This document shows, piece by piece, positions 41,645 to 50,768 of a stretch of 61,194 nt of DNA. The notes under the pieces were generated by a model. That model was not told where the DNA came from and did no database searches. It saw only the letters and a program-made list of their open reading frames with translations. The stretch is from positions 1-61,194 of the IMG/VR virus record IMGVR_UViG_3300034272_001431; one strand, given 5' to 3'. The stretch is from a virus. Made by a program: the position numbers and the translations under genes. Position 1 is the stretch's first letter; each line of letters starts with the position of its first letter.

Positions 41645-41920
41645 TTAGTATTTGTTTAGTAATTTTTTATTTAAAAGTGTGTTAAACGCTAATTTAAATG
41701 GTATTGATATTTCTGAACCTTTACCTGCTAAGGTTTCATCAATTTCATCTGTGACATCCATAATCACTTCTAACATTAGTTTAATTGTTTCGTATTTTAC
41801 TATATTAATTTGTGTACTCTCAGTTTCGCCAGAAGACGATAATGAATCTTGATTTATTTGAATGTATTCATCAATCTTGTCTAAATCCAAATAGTAATGT
41901 TCTCCTAATATTTTTAACAT
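41645..41920 (-). CDS. hypothetical protein (91 aa)
   Basis: Acidic helical protein (EYIQINQDSLSSSGETESTQ, MLEVIMDVTDEIDETL). It shares one base with the upstream HAD-like gene and is followed 4 nt later by a glycosyltransferase. Unknown function. Confidence 0.65.
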   Translation of the reverse strand: MLKILGEHYYLDLDKIDEYIQINQDSLSSSGETESTQINIVKYETIKLMLEVIMDVTDEIDETLAGKGSEISIPFKLAFNTLLNKKLLNKY

Positions 41921-42522
41921 TATAAAATAGTTTTTAATTTATCTTTTAATTCTTTGATTGTGTTTATTGTGTGTTCCGACTTAACATTATTATTATAAAT
42001 TGTTTCATATTTAATTAATATCTTATCTGATGGATGGTCTAATAATAATGCAGGATTTGCCGTAAGTAAAACATCAATTTCATTCCACATGGAGTTAATT
42101 GTTGAATTACTATAAAATTTTACTTTTTCCACTAAACAACCAAATTTTGATAGGAAGAATAATGAGGCTGGTTTTGATTTACCTATCTCATCGGAAACAA
42201 TTAATAAATCGTGATTGTCCCTTAAGTTAACATATATTTCATTTAAATCGTTAAATGTTGAATACTCTGATGACTGTGAATGACCAAATACTTCCATTGG
42301 GAATTCTTCATACAGAAATGTGAATAATTCATCATCAGATTGAAAGGTGAAATGACTTCTAAGGTCCAAACTTGTTACGGGAAGATTTATCTCATATTTA
42401 AAGGAATCCTCATCTTCAAGACCGTCCGTTTTATCTATCATATATTTTTGATAGGTTTGTTCTATTTTATCCAATGTGTTTCGTAGAACTCCATTAATTT
42501 CTATACCTATTCTCATATACAT
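41920..42522 (-). CDS. HAD-like protein lacking catalytic aspartates
   Basis: 200 aa. The N-terminus MRIGIEINGVLRNT occupies the place of the HAD DxDGVL motif, but the two catalytic Asp are Glu and Asn. Motif-like DLLIVSDEIGKSKPASLFFL and VLLTANPALL follow, as in 5'-nucleotidase-type HADs. Loss of the nucleophile predicts no phosphatase activity; it may be a binding or regulatory protein. The preferred start is the Met at position 1 or 3. Confidence 0.6.
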   Translation of the reverse strand: MYMRIGIEINGVLRNTLDKIEQTYQKYMIDKTDGLEDEDSFKYEINLPVTSLDLRSHFTFQSDDELFTFLYEEFPMEVFGHSQSSEYSTFNDLNEIYVNLRDNHDLLIVSDEIGKSKPASLFFLSKFGCLVEKVKFYSNSTINSMWNEIDVLLTANPALLLDHPSDKILIKYETIYNNNVKSEHTINTIKELKDKLKTIL

Positions 42523-42534
42523 AAAAAAATATGT

Positions 42535-42580
42535 AAAAAACCCAATAAGTAAATTAAATTAAATTTATACTTATTGGGTT
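42535..42580 (-). terminator. rho-independent terminator after phoH
   Basis: 13 bp stem AACCCAATAAGTA/TACTTATTGGGTT with a minus-strand T-run beyond it. Confidence 0.85.
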
Positions 42581-42590
42581 AATAATAATT

Positions 42591-43328
42591 TTAGTTTTCG
42601 TATCTTTTTAAGATTTTACTTATTAAAGGATTTCTAACAACATCTTCGTGGTTGAATTCAAATGTTCCGATGTCATCTAAATTTTGAAACTTTTGTAGTG
42701 CGTCCCATAAACCTGTTTGAGTTTTGTCTTTATGTCGGTCAAATTGTTCTAAGTCACCTGAAAGGAAGAACTTAGAATTAAACCCAATTCTTGTCAATAG
42801 TAATTTCATTTGACTTGGAGTTGAGTTCTGAGCCTCCTCAAACAATAGAATTGAATTGTCAATATTCATACCTCTCATGTACGCTAACGCAAAAACTTCA
42901 ATTGCCTCAATTTCTTTTAATTTTTCTCTAGCTTCTTTACCAATAATTTTATTTAATAAATAATACGATGGGAAAATATAAGGGTCTAATTTTTCTTCAA
43001 CATTGCCAGGAAGTGACCCTAATTTTTCTTCTGCTTCAACCGCAGGTCTTACGATAATAATTTTTTCATAAGGTGTTGTTGGGTCTGACAATAAGTCCAC
43101 CGCAGCTTTCATGGCAATATAACTTTTACCAACACCAGCAGGTCCTGAACAAATAGTAATTTGACTATTAGTTAAAATGTCATAATACTTTTTTTGATTT
43201 ACGCTTAAAAACTTTTCTTTAGTTTTTCTTTTAATAATCTGACTAATTAAGTCTTTTTTACTCACCGGTTTATTGGTGGTCTCCGGAGTGGGGGTTATTG
43301 TTGGTTTTCTTTTTCGTTGTTCAGCCAT
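42591..43328 (-). CDS. phoH: PhoH-like ATPase
   Basis: 245 aa P-loop ATPase: Walker A GPAGVGKS near 62-69, VRPAVEAEEKLGSLPGNVEE (the PhoH signature), Walker B SILLFEEAQNST and SGDLEQFD. A basic N-terminal extension of about 30 residues is added. PhoH is common in large phages and is linked to RNA metabolism or phosphate stress. It is followed by its own terminator. Confidence 0.93.
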   Translation of the reverse strand: MAEQRKRKPTITPTPETTNKPVSKKDLISQIIKRKTKEKFLSVNQKKYYDILTNSQITICSGPAGVGKSYIAMKAAVDLLSDPTTPYEKIIIVRPAVEAEEKLGSLPGNVEEKLDPYIFPSYYLLNKIIGKEAREKLKEIEAIEVFALAYMRGMNIDNSILLFEEAQNSTPSQMKLLLTRIGFNSKFFLSGDLEQFDRHKDKTQTGLWDALQKFQNLDDIGTFEFNHEDVVRNPLISKILKRYEN

Positions 43329-43414
43329 AGTTAAATTGTTATTGGGTATCTTAATCGGTTATATATTGATAAATTCATTATACCATTACTTTAATTATTA
43401 ATCATTTGTGTAAA

Positions 43415-44926
43415 TTACTGTAGTACTGGTATGTATTTTTTTAATTTATCATAATTTTTATTAACAAACGGCACTAATCCATTTTGATAGTCGTTCTTTA
43501 ATTCTATGTCATTTGATTGTTGAACCCCCCTTGTTTGGCTTTCATAATGGTAAGCAACTGAATTACCATCAATTAAATTTTCAAAACCTAAGGATAGACA
43601 TTTTAAATTTAATTCAACATCTTCAAAACAAGATTGGTAGACCTCATTAAAATAACCGCATTTTTCAAACATTGTTTTTCTAATCATTAGTAATGCCGCT
43701 GTTGAACCTACTACCTTGGATATGTTTGTATAATATCCGTAGTATGTACGTAACCCAATATGAGTTGCTTGTAGTCTTTTTAATTTGTCCACAAAAACAG
43801 TAATCCCATTATGTTGTACTGTGTTATTTTCGTAATGTAATCGACACCCAACGGTTCCAGTTTTATTGGTGTCTTTGAATATCTTTAACATGTTATATAT
43901 TACATTATTCAGTATTTTAATATCGTTATTACAAAATAAAATAAATTCATACTCATTAGGTATATGGTTTGTAACCACATCATTATTTATTTTTGCAAAA
44001 TTGTAATAATCATATTCAATTAAAGTGATGTTATTCTTATTACTAATTAACTCTTTTAATTTTGTTTTACTATCATCAGAGGAGCCAGTGTCGGCGATAA
44101 AAATATGGAAAAGAGTGGGGTTACAATGTTCGTAAAATGATTCAACGCAATTTTGGATTAATTCAAACTTATCTTTTGTTGGGATAATAATTGCAACTTT
44201 ACCAATATTTTTAATTGGTTTTTCAATTACTTTAGGAACGTAAACACTGTTAGGTTTTAAATCTAATGGTAATATAGACAAGAATTTCTCTAAAAATTTA
44301 ACCTTACTTTCAAAAAATTCGTTATTCGGTTGTCCTACAGATTCATGTGTGATGTCAAAAGAAAACGTAACACCAATCTTAACATTTTCAATATAATTAC
44401 TTAAACAAAACGGATGGTCATAAAAGTGAAATTTCCCAATCGTTTCGTCAAACGTGTTTTTAATTTTTGTTTTGTCGAATGACATAAATAACCCATCAAT
44501 AGTTACAACAGGTATCAGTTGAGGTATTTTTGCAGAATATTTGTTAATCCATTTATTTTGACCTACAGGGTGGTGATAAACATGACCAACCATAGTTGTT
44601 CTCATTTCCTCCCAGTATACCCCTGATTCAGGGAAATAACATGACCCCGCCTTACCAATAATTCCATAGTCAGGATTATTTTCAAAATCACTAACTAGTT
44701 TCTTACCCCAATTTTTTTCTAATTTAATGTCGTTATGACAACAAACAACAATATCATATATAGATTGTGATATACCTTTGTTATATACCTCAGCCAAACT
44801 ATACTGATTATTGTTTTGGAATTCTAATATCTGTACATTTTTTAACCCAACAGTTTGTAACAAATGTTGTTTAAATTTGTTATTATATGTTTCGTCTTTA
44901 TGGGTTGAATATATTATTGTTATCAT
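43415..44926 (-). CDS. two-domain glycosyltransferase
   Basis: 503 aa. Residues 1-230 form a GT-A-like domain (ITIIYSTHKDETYNNKF, VVCCHNDIKLEKNWGKKL). Residues 245-503 are a second GT2 domain (VAIIIPTKDKFELIQNCVES, LFCNNDIKIL, then FEDVELNLKCLSLGFENLID). Two catalytic units in one chain suggest synthesis of a disaccharide repeat or sequential additions. It has an isolated start with an AT-rich gap downstream. Confidence 0.85.
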   Translation of the reverse strand: MITIIYSTHKDETYNNKFKQHLLQTVGLKNVQILEFQNNNQYSLAEVYNKGISQSIYDIVVCCHNDIKLEKNWGKKLVSDFENNPDYGIIGKAGSCYFPESGVYWEEMRTTMVGHVYHHPVGQNKWINKYSAKIPQLIPVVTIDGLFMSFDKTKIKNTFDETIGKFHFYDHPFCLSNYIENVKIGVTFSFDITHESVGQPNNEFFESKVKFLEKFLSILPLDLKPNSVYVPKVIEKPIKNIGKVAIIIPTKDKFELIQNCVESFYEHCNPTLFHIFIADTGSSDDSKTKLKELISNKNNITLIEYDYYNFAKINNDVVTNHIPNEYEFILFCNNDIKILNNVIYNMLKIFKDTNKTGTVGCRLHYENNTVQHNGITVFVDKLKRLQATHIGLRTYYGYYTNISKVVGSTAALLMIRKTMFEKCGYFNEVYQSCFEDVELNLKCLSLGFENLIDGNSVAYHYESQTRGVQQSNDIELKNDYQNGLVPFVNKNYDKLKKYIPVLQ

Positions 44927-44932
44927 ATATGG

Positions 44933-45475
44933 TTATCTCAATAAATTATAGATGGATAATGGTTTATTAAAGTGTGTTTTAGTTAATGATTTGTTATAAC
45001 ATTCTTTTGCAAAATGCCCATCAGCATCATACTTGTTTATAAAAAATTGACTAACCCCAACAGTATTTCTTGAAATAATAAAATTGTGACTATCAATCTG
45101 TCTAACATCTATTACTTTACCAACAAGTCTTGTGGTTCCATCTTTGTTTAATTGTATAAATGAAATAAAGTCAGAATTACAATTCTTAATTGTTTCCCAT
45201 AATTCAGGATGTACTGAGGTGTCATCATCATTAAAGTATATATAACCATCATCAATTATGTTTAAAGCATAATTTCGTTGGGCATGACCAACTACACTAC
45301 CTTTTTCTCTATATAAATGTGGCTCACAATTTAATGGGATTAATTCCTTTTTTGGTAGTTCATCCATATCAAAGACAACAATCCATCTATAATTTTCTTT
45401 TGGTATATTAATAGTTTCACTAATTACATGTAGATTCTCAGGTCTACTACACGGTGTAATAATATTTAAAAACAT
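44933..45475 (-). CDS. glycosyltransferase-like protein (180 aa)
   Basis: Short GT-A-type chain. MFLNIITPCSRPENLHVISE is a typical start, and YFNDDDTSVHPELW carries an acidic metal site. The length is on the short side, with no clear C-terminal acceptor domain. It ends 6 nt before the next gene and starts 2 nt after the methyltransferase gene, so it is operonic. Confidence 0.75.
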   Translation of the reverse strand: MFLNIITPCSRPENLHVISETINIPKENYRWIVVFDMDELPKKELIPLNCEPHLYREKGSVVGHAQRNYALNIIDDGYIYFNDDDTSVHPELWETIKNCNSDFISFIQLNKDGTTRLVGKVIDVRQIDSHNFIISRNTVGVSQFFINKYDADGHFAKECYNKSLTKTHFNKPLSIYNLLR

Positions 45476-45477
45476 TG

Positions 45478-46041
45478 TTAATTAATTTTAATTACCCAAC
45501 TAGTATCTTGGAACGTTTTATTTGGTTCACCCACTTTTTCTTTAATTGATTGGACTACCCCACTCCATACAGGATGAAAATCATGACCACCAATAAAACC
45601 ACCTTTAACAATTAATGGTTTATAATTATCAATATCTTTATTTACTTGGGCATAAGTGTGAATACCATCAATATAAATAAAATCAAAACTTTCATTAATT
45701 AATTCATTAATTGCGTCATCAGATGTTTGTTTGATTAAACGGATATTACTGAATGTTTTAGTATTTGATATAAATTCTTCGTATACCTTATTTAAATCCA
45801 TATGATAACAAGTTATATCATTTAAGTCATAATCATTAAGAAATGGGTCTATTGAGATAACTTCTTTAAAATGTTTCGCAAATATTTTAGTAGACTCACC
45901 AGCATACGAACCAATCTCAACCATTCTCATTTTAGTAGTATCCCCAAATTCATTCAGATATTGTATTAAATCCATTAAACCTTTGGTGTAATGCTCATCT
46001 CTCATTACATATAGTTTATTAATTTTTTCTTTATTTACCAT
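45478..46041 (-). CDS. class I SAM methyltransferase (Methyltransf_24-like)
   Basis: 187 aa. The SAM site is VEIGSYAGESTKIFA, followed by VISIDPF, and FIYIDGIHTYAQVNKDIDNY with a metal-type GGHDF. This layout is seen in sugar-O-methyltransferases of surface polysaccharide clusters. It overlaps the next methyltransferase gene by 7 nt. Confidence 0.82.
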   Translation of the reverse strand: MVNKEKINKLYVMRDEHYTKGLMDLIQYLNEFGDTTKMRMVEIGSYAGESTKIFAKHFKEVISIDPFLNDYDLNDITCYHMDLNKVYEEFISNTKTFSNIRLIKQTSDDAINELINESFDFIYIDGIHTYAQVNKDIDNYKPLIVKGGFIGGHDFHPVWSGVVQSIKEKVGEPNKTFQDTSWVIKIN

Positions 46042-46658
46042 TTTTTTAAATTTGTAAAATTTTTATGAGGGTAAATAGAACCATTGGTGTAGTTATTAAA
46101 ACTACTTAGAATTCTATTTGGGTGTTCATTAATATGTTCAGAGTCTTTTATAAAAATAGAAACATAATCCGACCATATATCCATTTCTTTATCACTAGTG
46201 TAGAGCTCAAGAACCTCACAATTATACCCATTACGTTTACCCCAATTAGACATGGCGTTTCCACTATCAGGAAAAAATCTCCAGCAGTCAACAGGATATC
46301 TATGAAAATCCCCGTTTGATGGTGCGTTTAAATAAAAAAGACCTGAAGGTTTCAGAACCCTCATAATTTCCAAAAAATTCAACCAAAAAAATTCACTATG
46401 TTCAAAACAAGATGAACTAATAACATAATCAAAAGAGTTATCTCCAAAAGGTAAGACATATTGGTCTTCAAGTACGACATCAACACCAGGTCCTGAGCCT
46501 AAATCAACCCCAATATATTCCATATTTTCAGGGGATAATGAACGGATGTTAAACCCTCCAATATAAGAACCAATTTCTAATATTTTACCCGAATCTTTTT
46601 TATTATAAATGTAATTCGTAAAAAATCTTTTTGAGTTATCTTCAGCAGTTTTGTGCAT
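46035..46658 (-). CDS. SAM-dependent methyltransferase (type 11)
   Basis: 207 aa. ILEIGSYIGGFNIRSL (motif I), IGVDLGSGPGVDVV, FDYVISSSCFEHSEFFW and LKPSGLFYLNAPSNG follow the Methyltransf_11 order. Probably modifies sugars made by the surrounding glycosyltransferases. The 3' end overlaps the adjacent methyltransferase. Confidence 0.85.
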   Translation of the reverse strand: MHKTAEDNSKRFFTNYIYNKKDSGKILEIGSYIGGFNIRSLSPENMEYIGVDLGSGPGVDVVLEDQYVLPFGDNSFDYVISSSCFEHSEFFWLNFLEIMRVLKPSGLFYLNAPSNGDFHRYPVDCWRFFPDSGNAMSNWGKRNGYNCEVLELYTSDKEMDIWSDYVSIFIKDSEHINEHPNRILSSFNNYTNGSIYPHKNFTNLKKW

Positions 46659-46666
46659 AATATTAA

Positions 46667-47269
46667 TTATATACCTGTAGAACCAAATCCGTTATCGTTT
46701 CTATCTTTTTTGGCCACTTCATTTTTTTCATCTAAATAAACCCAACCACCATTAACTACGGGGCATAAAACTGCTTGAGCAACTTTCATACCTTTAGTAA
46801 TTGTAAAAGGTTCTTTATTTGTGTTGAATATAATCACTTTTACTTCACCTGTGTATCCATTATCCACTGTTCCTGGTGAGTTTAAACACATTAAACCTTG
46901 ATTAATTGCCAATCCACTTTTAGACCTAACTTGGATTTCATAACCATCTTTAATATCAAACGATAGTCCAGTTGGGACTAACCCTCTACCAAGACCTTCA
47001 ATTGTCACATCTTCAACTGAATATAAATCAAAGCCAGAATCACTTGCGTAATTATAACTTGGTGTAACCGCATCAAGATGTAGTTTCGTAAATCCTAAAT
47101 CCAGTTTAGGTTTATAGTTTTTCATATCAACTTCTAATTGTTTGACATCAATACCAAACTCGTCAAGTATTTGATTATAGTCAATATCATCATTTTCTGG
47201 CGTTGATAACATTAATTTTAACTCTTCCGCTTTTTTCTTTAAAAAATCTAAATCAAATTCTTCTGTCAT
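46667..47269 (-). CDS. dut: dUTP diphosphatase with N-terminal extension
   Basis: 200 aa, whereas trimeric dUTPases have about 150. All five motifs are present: SDSGFDLYS, RSKSGLA, GTVDNGYTGEVKV, KVAQAVLCPV and RNDNGFGSTG. The first 60 residues are an acidic helical extension of unknown role. It keeps dUTP low during phage DNA synthesis. It shares one base with the upstream exonuclease gene. Confidence 0.94.
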   Translation of the reverse strand: MTEEFDLDFLKKKAEELKLMLSTPENDDIDYNQILDEFGIDVKQLEVDMKNYKPKLDLGFTKLHLDAVTPSYNYASDSGFDLYSVEDVTIEGLGRGLVPTGLSFDIKDGYEIQVRSKSGLAINQGLMCLNSPGTVDNGYTGEVKVIIFNTNKEPFTITKGMKVAQAVLCPVVNGGWVYLDEKNEVAKKDRNDNGFGSTGI

Positions 47270-47988
47270 TATTTAAGTTCTTTTAATTTTTTTATCACCT
47301 CAATTAATACGTTAACATCTCGTTCGCAGTATTCTGAGATTTCTTTTAATTTTCCGTGATTCCAATATGAATCGTGTACTTTATCACCAGTAATTTCGCC
47401 CTCTTTTGAAGATGGAACATCCATTGACGCACACATTAAGTCTAATGAACCAATTGCAGTGTAAGCACCGTATTGCCAAATTTCTTTAGTGTCAATAGCT
47501 TTAATTTCCCATGGTTTTGTATCGTATGATGGTAGAATTGATGGTGGAAGTAATCCATTAATAATCATTCTTTTGGCAATCATCGGAATATCAAAATTCT
47601 TTAAATTATGACCACACAAAAAGAAATCCAATTTTCCGCAACGGTCCAATAATTTCTGACAATCACGTAATAATTGTTTCTCATCATCACCAAAAAAGGT
47701 TTGTTTTTTAACTTCACCATTATCCATAACAAAGGCGACACTAACACATACAATCTTTGCAAATTCGGGAACCAATGAGGTTCTTGTTGAAAATATAATA
47801 TTTTGTCTTTCATCTTCATTTTCTCCCTTAGTTGAGTCTTCGGGGAATCGTTTTAAAAACCAATCTAAATACTTATCAAATTGATGTGCAATCTCGGGAT
47901 GATTTTTAACACAAGTGTCAAAGTCTTTTTCAATCCCAACGGTTTCTATGTCAAGAAACAAAATTTTAGTAATAGGTATTTTAATCAT
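47269..47988 (-). CDS. 3'-5' exonuclease, DnaQ/PolB-exo type
   Basis: 239 aa. KILFLDIETVG (ExoI), GHNLKNFDIPMIAKRM (ExoII) and EISEYCERDVNVLIEVI (ExoIII) give the DEDD-type catalytic acids, with a SLDLMCASMDVP segment as in predicted PolB-like exonucleases (PF10108). Probable role in DNA repair or processing. It overlaps its upstream gene by 8 nt. Confidence 0.88.
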   Translation of the reverse strand: MIKIPITKILFLDIETVGIEKDFDTCVKNHPEIAHQFDKYLDWFLKRFPEDSTKGENEDERQNIIFSTRTSLVPEFAKIVCVSVAFVMDNGEVKKQTFFGDDEKQLLRDCQKLLDRCGKLDFFLCGHNLKNFDIPMIAKRMIINGLLPPSILPSYDTKPWEIKAIDTKEIWQYGAYTAIGSLDLMCASMDVPSSKEGEITGDKVHDSYWNHGKLKEISEYCERDVNVLIEVIKKLKELK

Positions 47989-48439
47989 TTGTATCTAAAT
48001 TTTTTATTATTTCAGGATTTTGTTTTAATGTTTGTATTGTGATTAAATCTTTAATTTTAGTTGTTGACCAATTGTGAGACCTTGTAGTGTAAACGACATT
48101 AACTGGTAGATGGTCTCCTGTAAATCGTTTACCAATATAATCGTCACCCAAAATTCTAACATCAGGTTTAAAAAACTCAATTAGTTTTACTAAATCTTCT
48201 TCAGTTTGATATGTTACAACGTCATCAACATACTTTATTGACATCAAAGTTTTATATCTTTCATATAATGGAACAACTGGTTTATACTTTGTAAATCTTG
48301 TTTCGGACGGGTCTCTTTGTAAAAAAACCATAAAGTAATCACAATGTTCTTTTGCCGCTTCAAAAGTGTAAATATAACCTGGGTGTAGTAAATCAAAATT
48401 ACCTGCGGTGAACCCAACTTTACCTTTTTTATTATACAT
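47981..48439 (-). CDS. cytidylyltransferase-like nucleotidyltransferase
   Basis: 152 aa. TAGNFDLLHPGYIYTFEAA corresponds to the HxGH signature region, with Tyr in the last place. YERYKTLMSIKYVDDVV and a final STTKIKDLI match the ISSTxxR-like end. Resembles TagD/glycerol-3-phosphate or RfaE-type transferases and may prepare an activated sugar or polyol for the glycosyltransferases. Confidence 0.85.
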   Translation of the reverse strand: MYNKKGKVGFTAGNFDLLHPGYIYTFEAAKEHCDYFMVFLQRDPSETRFTKYKPVVPLYERYKTLMSIKYVDDVVTYQTEEDLVKLIEFFKPDVRILGDDYIGKRFTGDHLPVNVVYTTRSHNWSTTKIKDLITIQTLKQNPEIIKNLDTND

Positions 48440-48444
48440 ATTAT

Positions 48445-49665
48445 TTATTTAATTAATGATTTATAAAATTCTGCTCTATCTTTAGTTACGTTATTTAAAT
48501 CGTATTTGTCTTTAACTGTTTCATATAATCTTTCCCCCATATCAGTAATTAAATTAGGGTTTTGGATTAACTTTTTAATATGTTTAGACCAATCACTATG
48601 ATTTCTATGTTCAGGAACTAACATTGCGTTACCATCAACAAAATTACCATTTTTTAAACAATGTTTCAAGTCAATTGTATAAGGACCAATTTCTGAAGCA
48701 ATTAACGCTTTCTTATAAAATCCTGCCTCAATAACTTTTAATTGGGATTTCATTCTATTAAAGATGTGATTTTTAATTGGTGATAAAGAAATATCAAGCT
48801 TTGAATAATTCATTGCGTAAGATGTTACAGGTTTAGTCCATACTCTAACATAAGGTAATTCTTTGTTAGAAACATAATCACCTTCTTTATATTCTATTAA
48901 AAATTTTTTATAATCTTCATCCACTAAATTATAGTTGTTTGTAAAAATTTCTTCATATTTTGACCATACAGTTTCATGAGGTAAAATATCTCTACGTTTT
49001 TGTTCACCTGTTTGCGGATTAATTTCAGTAACACTACCTCTAGTGTCAAAACCACAAATAACATATTGAATTTTGTTATTAATTTCAGAACCGTTTTTTT
49101 GTGTAAAACCTTGTAATAACATTAAGTCATGTAAGTGAGATGAACCACCTAACCACCCAACTCTGATTCTATCTGATTTGACAGTCGGTTGATTAAATTG
49201 AGGTTCTTTTGGGTTAATTGCGTTAGGGAATACAACAACGTTCTTATTAAATTTTATAATTTCATTTGCAAAAATATCCGTTGTTGTCATAACATAATCG
49301 GCTTCTTTTAAATTTGCAACAATTTTTTCGTTAATTTTTTGTTGTACAATTATTTGATGAATAGGATGTTCTTTTGTCGGTAACCAATAATCATCAATAT
49401 CAACAATGACAATAACCCCAATTGATTTTAAATTTCTAATAATATTAGGTGTATTATCGTAGTTACTTCCAATATTTCTATGTACGTGTACAATTTGGTA
49501 TTTACTCCAATAACTCGGGTCACCAATTCTTGGTTCGTAGTCAATGTCTACGTGAAAGTCATCGGGATATAGATTTTGTAAGTGTACGTGGGGGTCGACC
49601 GAGCGAAATTTCCCAACACCACTTTTATCACTTGGTAGTACTAAAACATTAATTTTTTCTTTCAT
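48445..49665 (-). CDS. GT-B glycosyltransferase (family 4-like)
   Basis: 406 aa. An N-terminal domain with HVHRNIGSNYDNTPNIIRNL and VIVDIDDYW, then RVGWLGGSSHLHDLMLL and KVIEAGFYKKALIASEIGPY, the C-terminal nucleotide-sugar half. First gene of the leftward sugar/nucleotide operon, starting after the bidirectional terminator at about 49750. Substrate unknown. Confidence 0.85.
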   Translation of the reverse strand: MKEKINVLVLPSDKSGVGKFRSVDPHVHLQNLYPDDFHVDIDYEPRIGDPSYWSKYQIVHVHRNIGSNYDNTPNIIRNLKSIGVIVIVDIDDYWLPTKEHPIHQIIVQQKINEKIVANLKEADYVMTTTDIFANEIIKFNKNVVVFPNAINPKEPQFNQPTVKSDRIRVGWLGGSSHLHDLMLLQGFTQKNGSEINNKIQYVICGFDTRGSVTEINPQTGEQKRRDILPHETVWSKYEEIFTNNYNLVDEDYKKFLIEYKEGDYVSNKELPYVRVWTKPVTSYAMNYSKLDISLSPIKNHIFNRMKSQLKVIEAGFYKKALIASEIGPYTIDLKHCLKNGNFVDGNAMLVPEHRNHSDWSKHIKKLIQNPNLITDMGERLYETVKDKYDLNNVTKDRAEFYKSLIK

Positions 49666-49725
49666 ATTATAAAATTCTCTAAAAAATATAATAAGAAATT
49701 AAAGAAATATCAACCGTATTAAAAT

Positions 49726-49759
49726 AAAAAAACCCCACATAGTTATGAGGGGGTTTTTT
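49726..49759. terminator. bidirectional rho-independent terminator
   Basis: An A-run plus CCCC pairs with GGGG plus a T-run around a 12-13 nt loop. It can stop leftward transcription from 49779-52362 and rightward read-through. Confidence 0.75.
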
Positions 49760-49778
49760 ATTTAATGTAAACTTCTCT

Positions 49779-50363
49779 TTAAGGTATTTTTTTTATCTTA
49801 GTAACCTTACCCTCAAATATATGTTTACCTACCTTAAAGGAAAATATTTCATTTGATTTTTGGGTGGATTCGGCAATTAATCCATTTTCTTGTAGCACTT
49901 CTTCAACAACCTCTCTTAATAATTCTTTTAAAGTTGATAAATCTTGAGTTGGTATTGATTGTTCTACCATTCTATTTGGTTGATGGCCTTTTGGACTTCC
50001 TTTAGCATCAAGATTCATTAATCTAGACGCTTTATCAATCAAATCATTAGATAATGACGGCCCCGCCATTGAGTTTGGTTGATTGATGGGGTGTTCTATC
50101 ATTAATCTTTTAATCTCATCAGGTAATTTAGAAGACATTACTCTATCTTTAGTTATTGGTTGTTGATGTGATGGGGATGATTGAGTAACTGATTCCTGCA
50201 TAAATTCTTGTGGTAAATTATATTTAGCTTGTGGAGCTTCATAATTTTCTACCGTTGGACTTGTCATATTTAAATTATTACCCGACCTTGGGGTGTTATT
50301 ATGCTTATCCATAATAGCTTTAGATATCATTAATTTTTCTATTAAGTCGTTTTCGTTTGTCAT
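49779..50363 (-). CDS. hypothetical virion-type protein (194 aa)
   Basis: Pro/Ser/Gln-rich disordered first two thirds. The C-terminal part LKELLREVVEEVLQENGLIAESTQ contains an amphipathic helix and an IAE site, then a beta strand FSFKVGKHIFEGKVTKIKK. It may be a head or core component. No family name. Confidence 0.62.
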   Translation of the reverse strand: MTNENDLIEKLMISKAIMDKHNNTPRSGNNLNMTSPTVENYEAPQAKYNLPQEFMQESVTQSSPSHQQPITKDRVMSSKLPDEIKRLMIEHPINQPNSMAGPSLSNDLIDKASRLMNLDAKGSPKGHQPNRMVEQSIPTQDLSTLKELLREVVEEVLQENGLIAESTQKSNEIFSFKVGKHIFEGKVTKIKKIP

Positions 50364-50384
50364 ATCTTATATTATTGGAGGTTG

Positions 50385-50768
50385 TTAATTAAACACTGCG
50401 TTAATAATAATTCTATTCATGCTTTTGTCTCCTGATGGATTATACCCTGGTTTAGACGATTCAAATTTTTCTCCCGTTGGTTTAAATGATAATATTTTAT
50501 CAACTCTGAATAATCTCCACCCTGGTAAAGGTTGTTCTCCCTTATATGCGGTATGAGAAGACCCTTCATTATCCCAAGCTCTTAAAACAGGATTATCTGA
50601 CTTACTATACCCAAGACAAACAGGTTCAATTTCTCTTAACCCTCTACCACCTGGTTCATCACCATCATAGTAAATTACTATCTTATCTCTTTTTTTTATA
50701 GCATCAACGATTGAATCAATCGATGCTACTTCTAAAATAAGGGATTTAACTGTATTGTAAAGTTTCAT
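50385..50768 (-). CDS. tagged WYL-like domain protein (127 aa)
   Basis: The N-terminus MKLYNTVKSLILE-VAS has the size and ending of T4 capsid-targeting peptides. The rest follows the WYL beta-barrel pattern: KIVIYYDGDEPGGRGLREIEP, a CLGY segment, LRAWDNEG, and WRLFRVDKILSFKP. WYL domains bind nucleic acids or ligands in bacterial regulators, and here no HTH is attached. It could be injected with the DNA. The domain call is by eye. Confidence 0.65.
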   Translation of the reverse strand: MKLYNTVKSLILEVASIDSIVDAIKKRDKIVIYYDGDEPGGRGLREIEPVCLGYSKSDNPVLRAWDNEGSSHTAYKGEQPLPGWRLFRVDKILSFKPTGEKFESSKPGYNPSGDKSMNRIIINAVFN

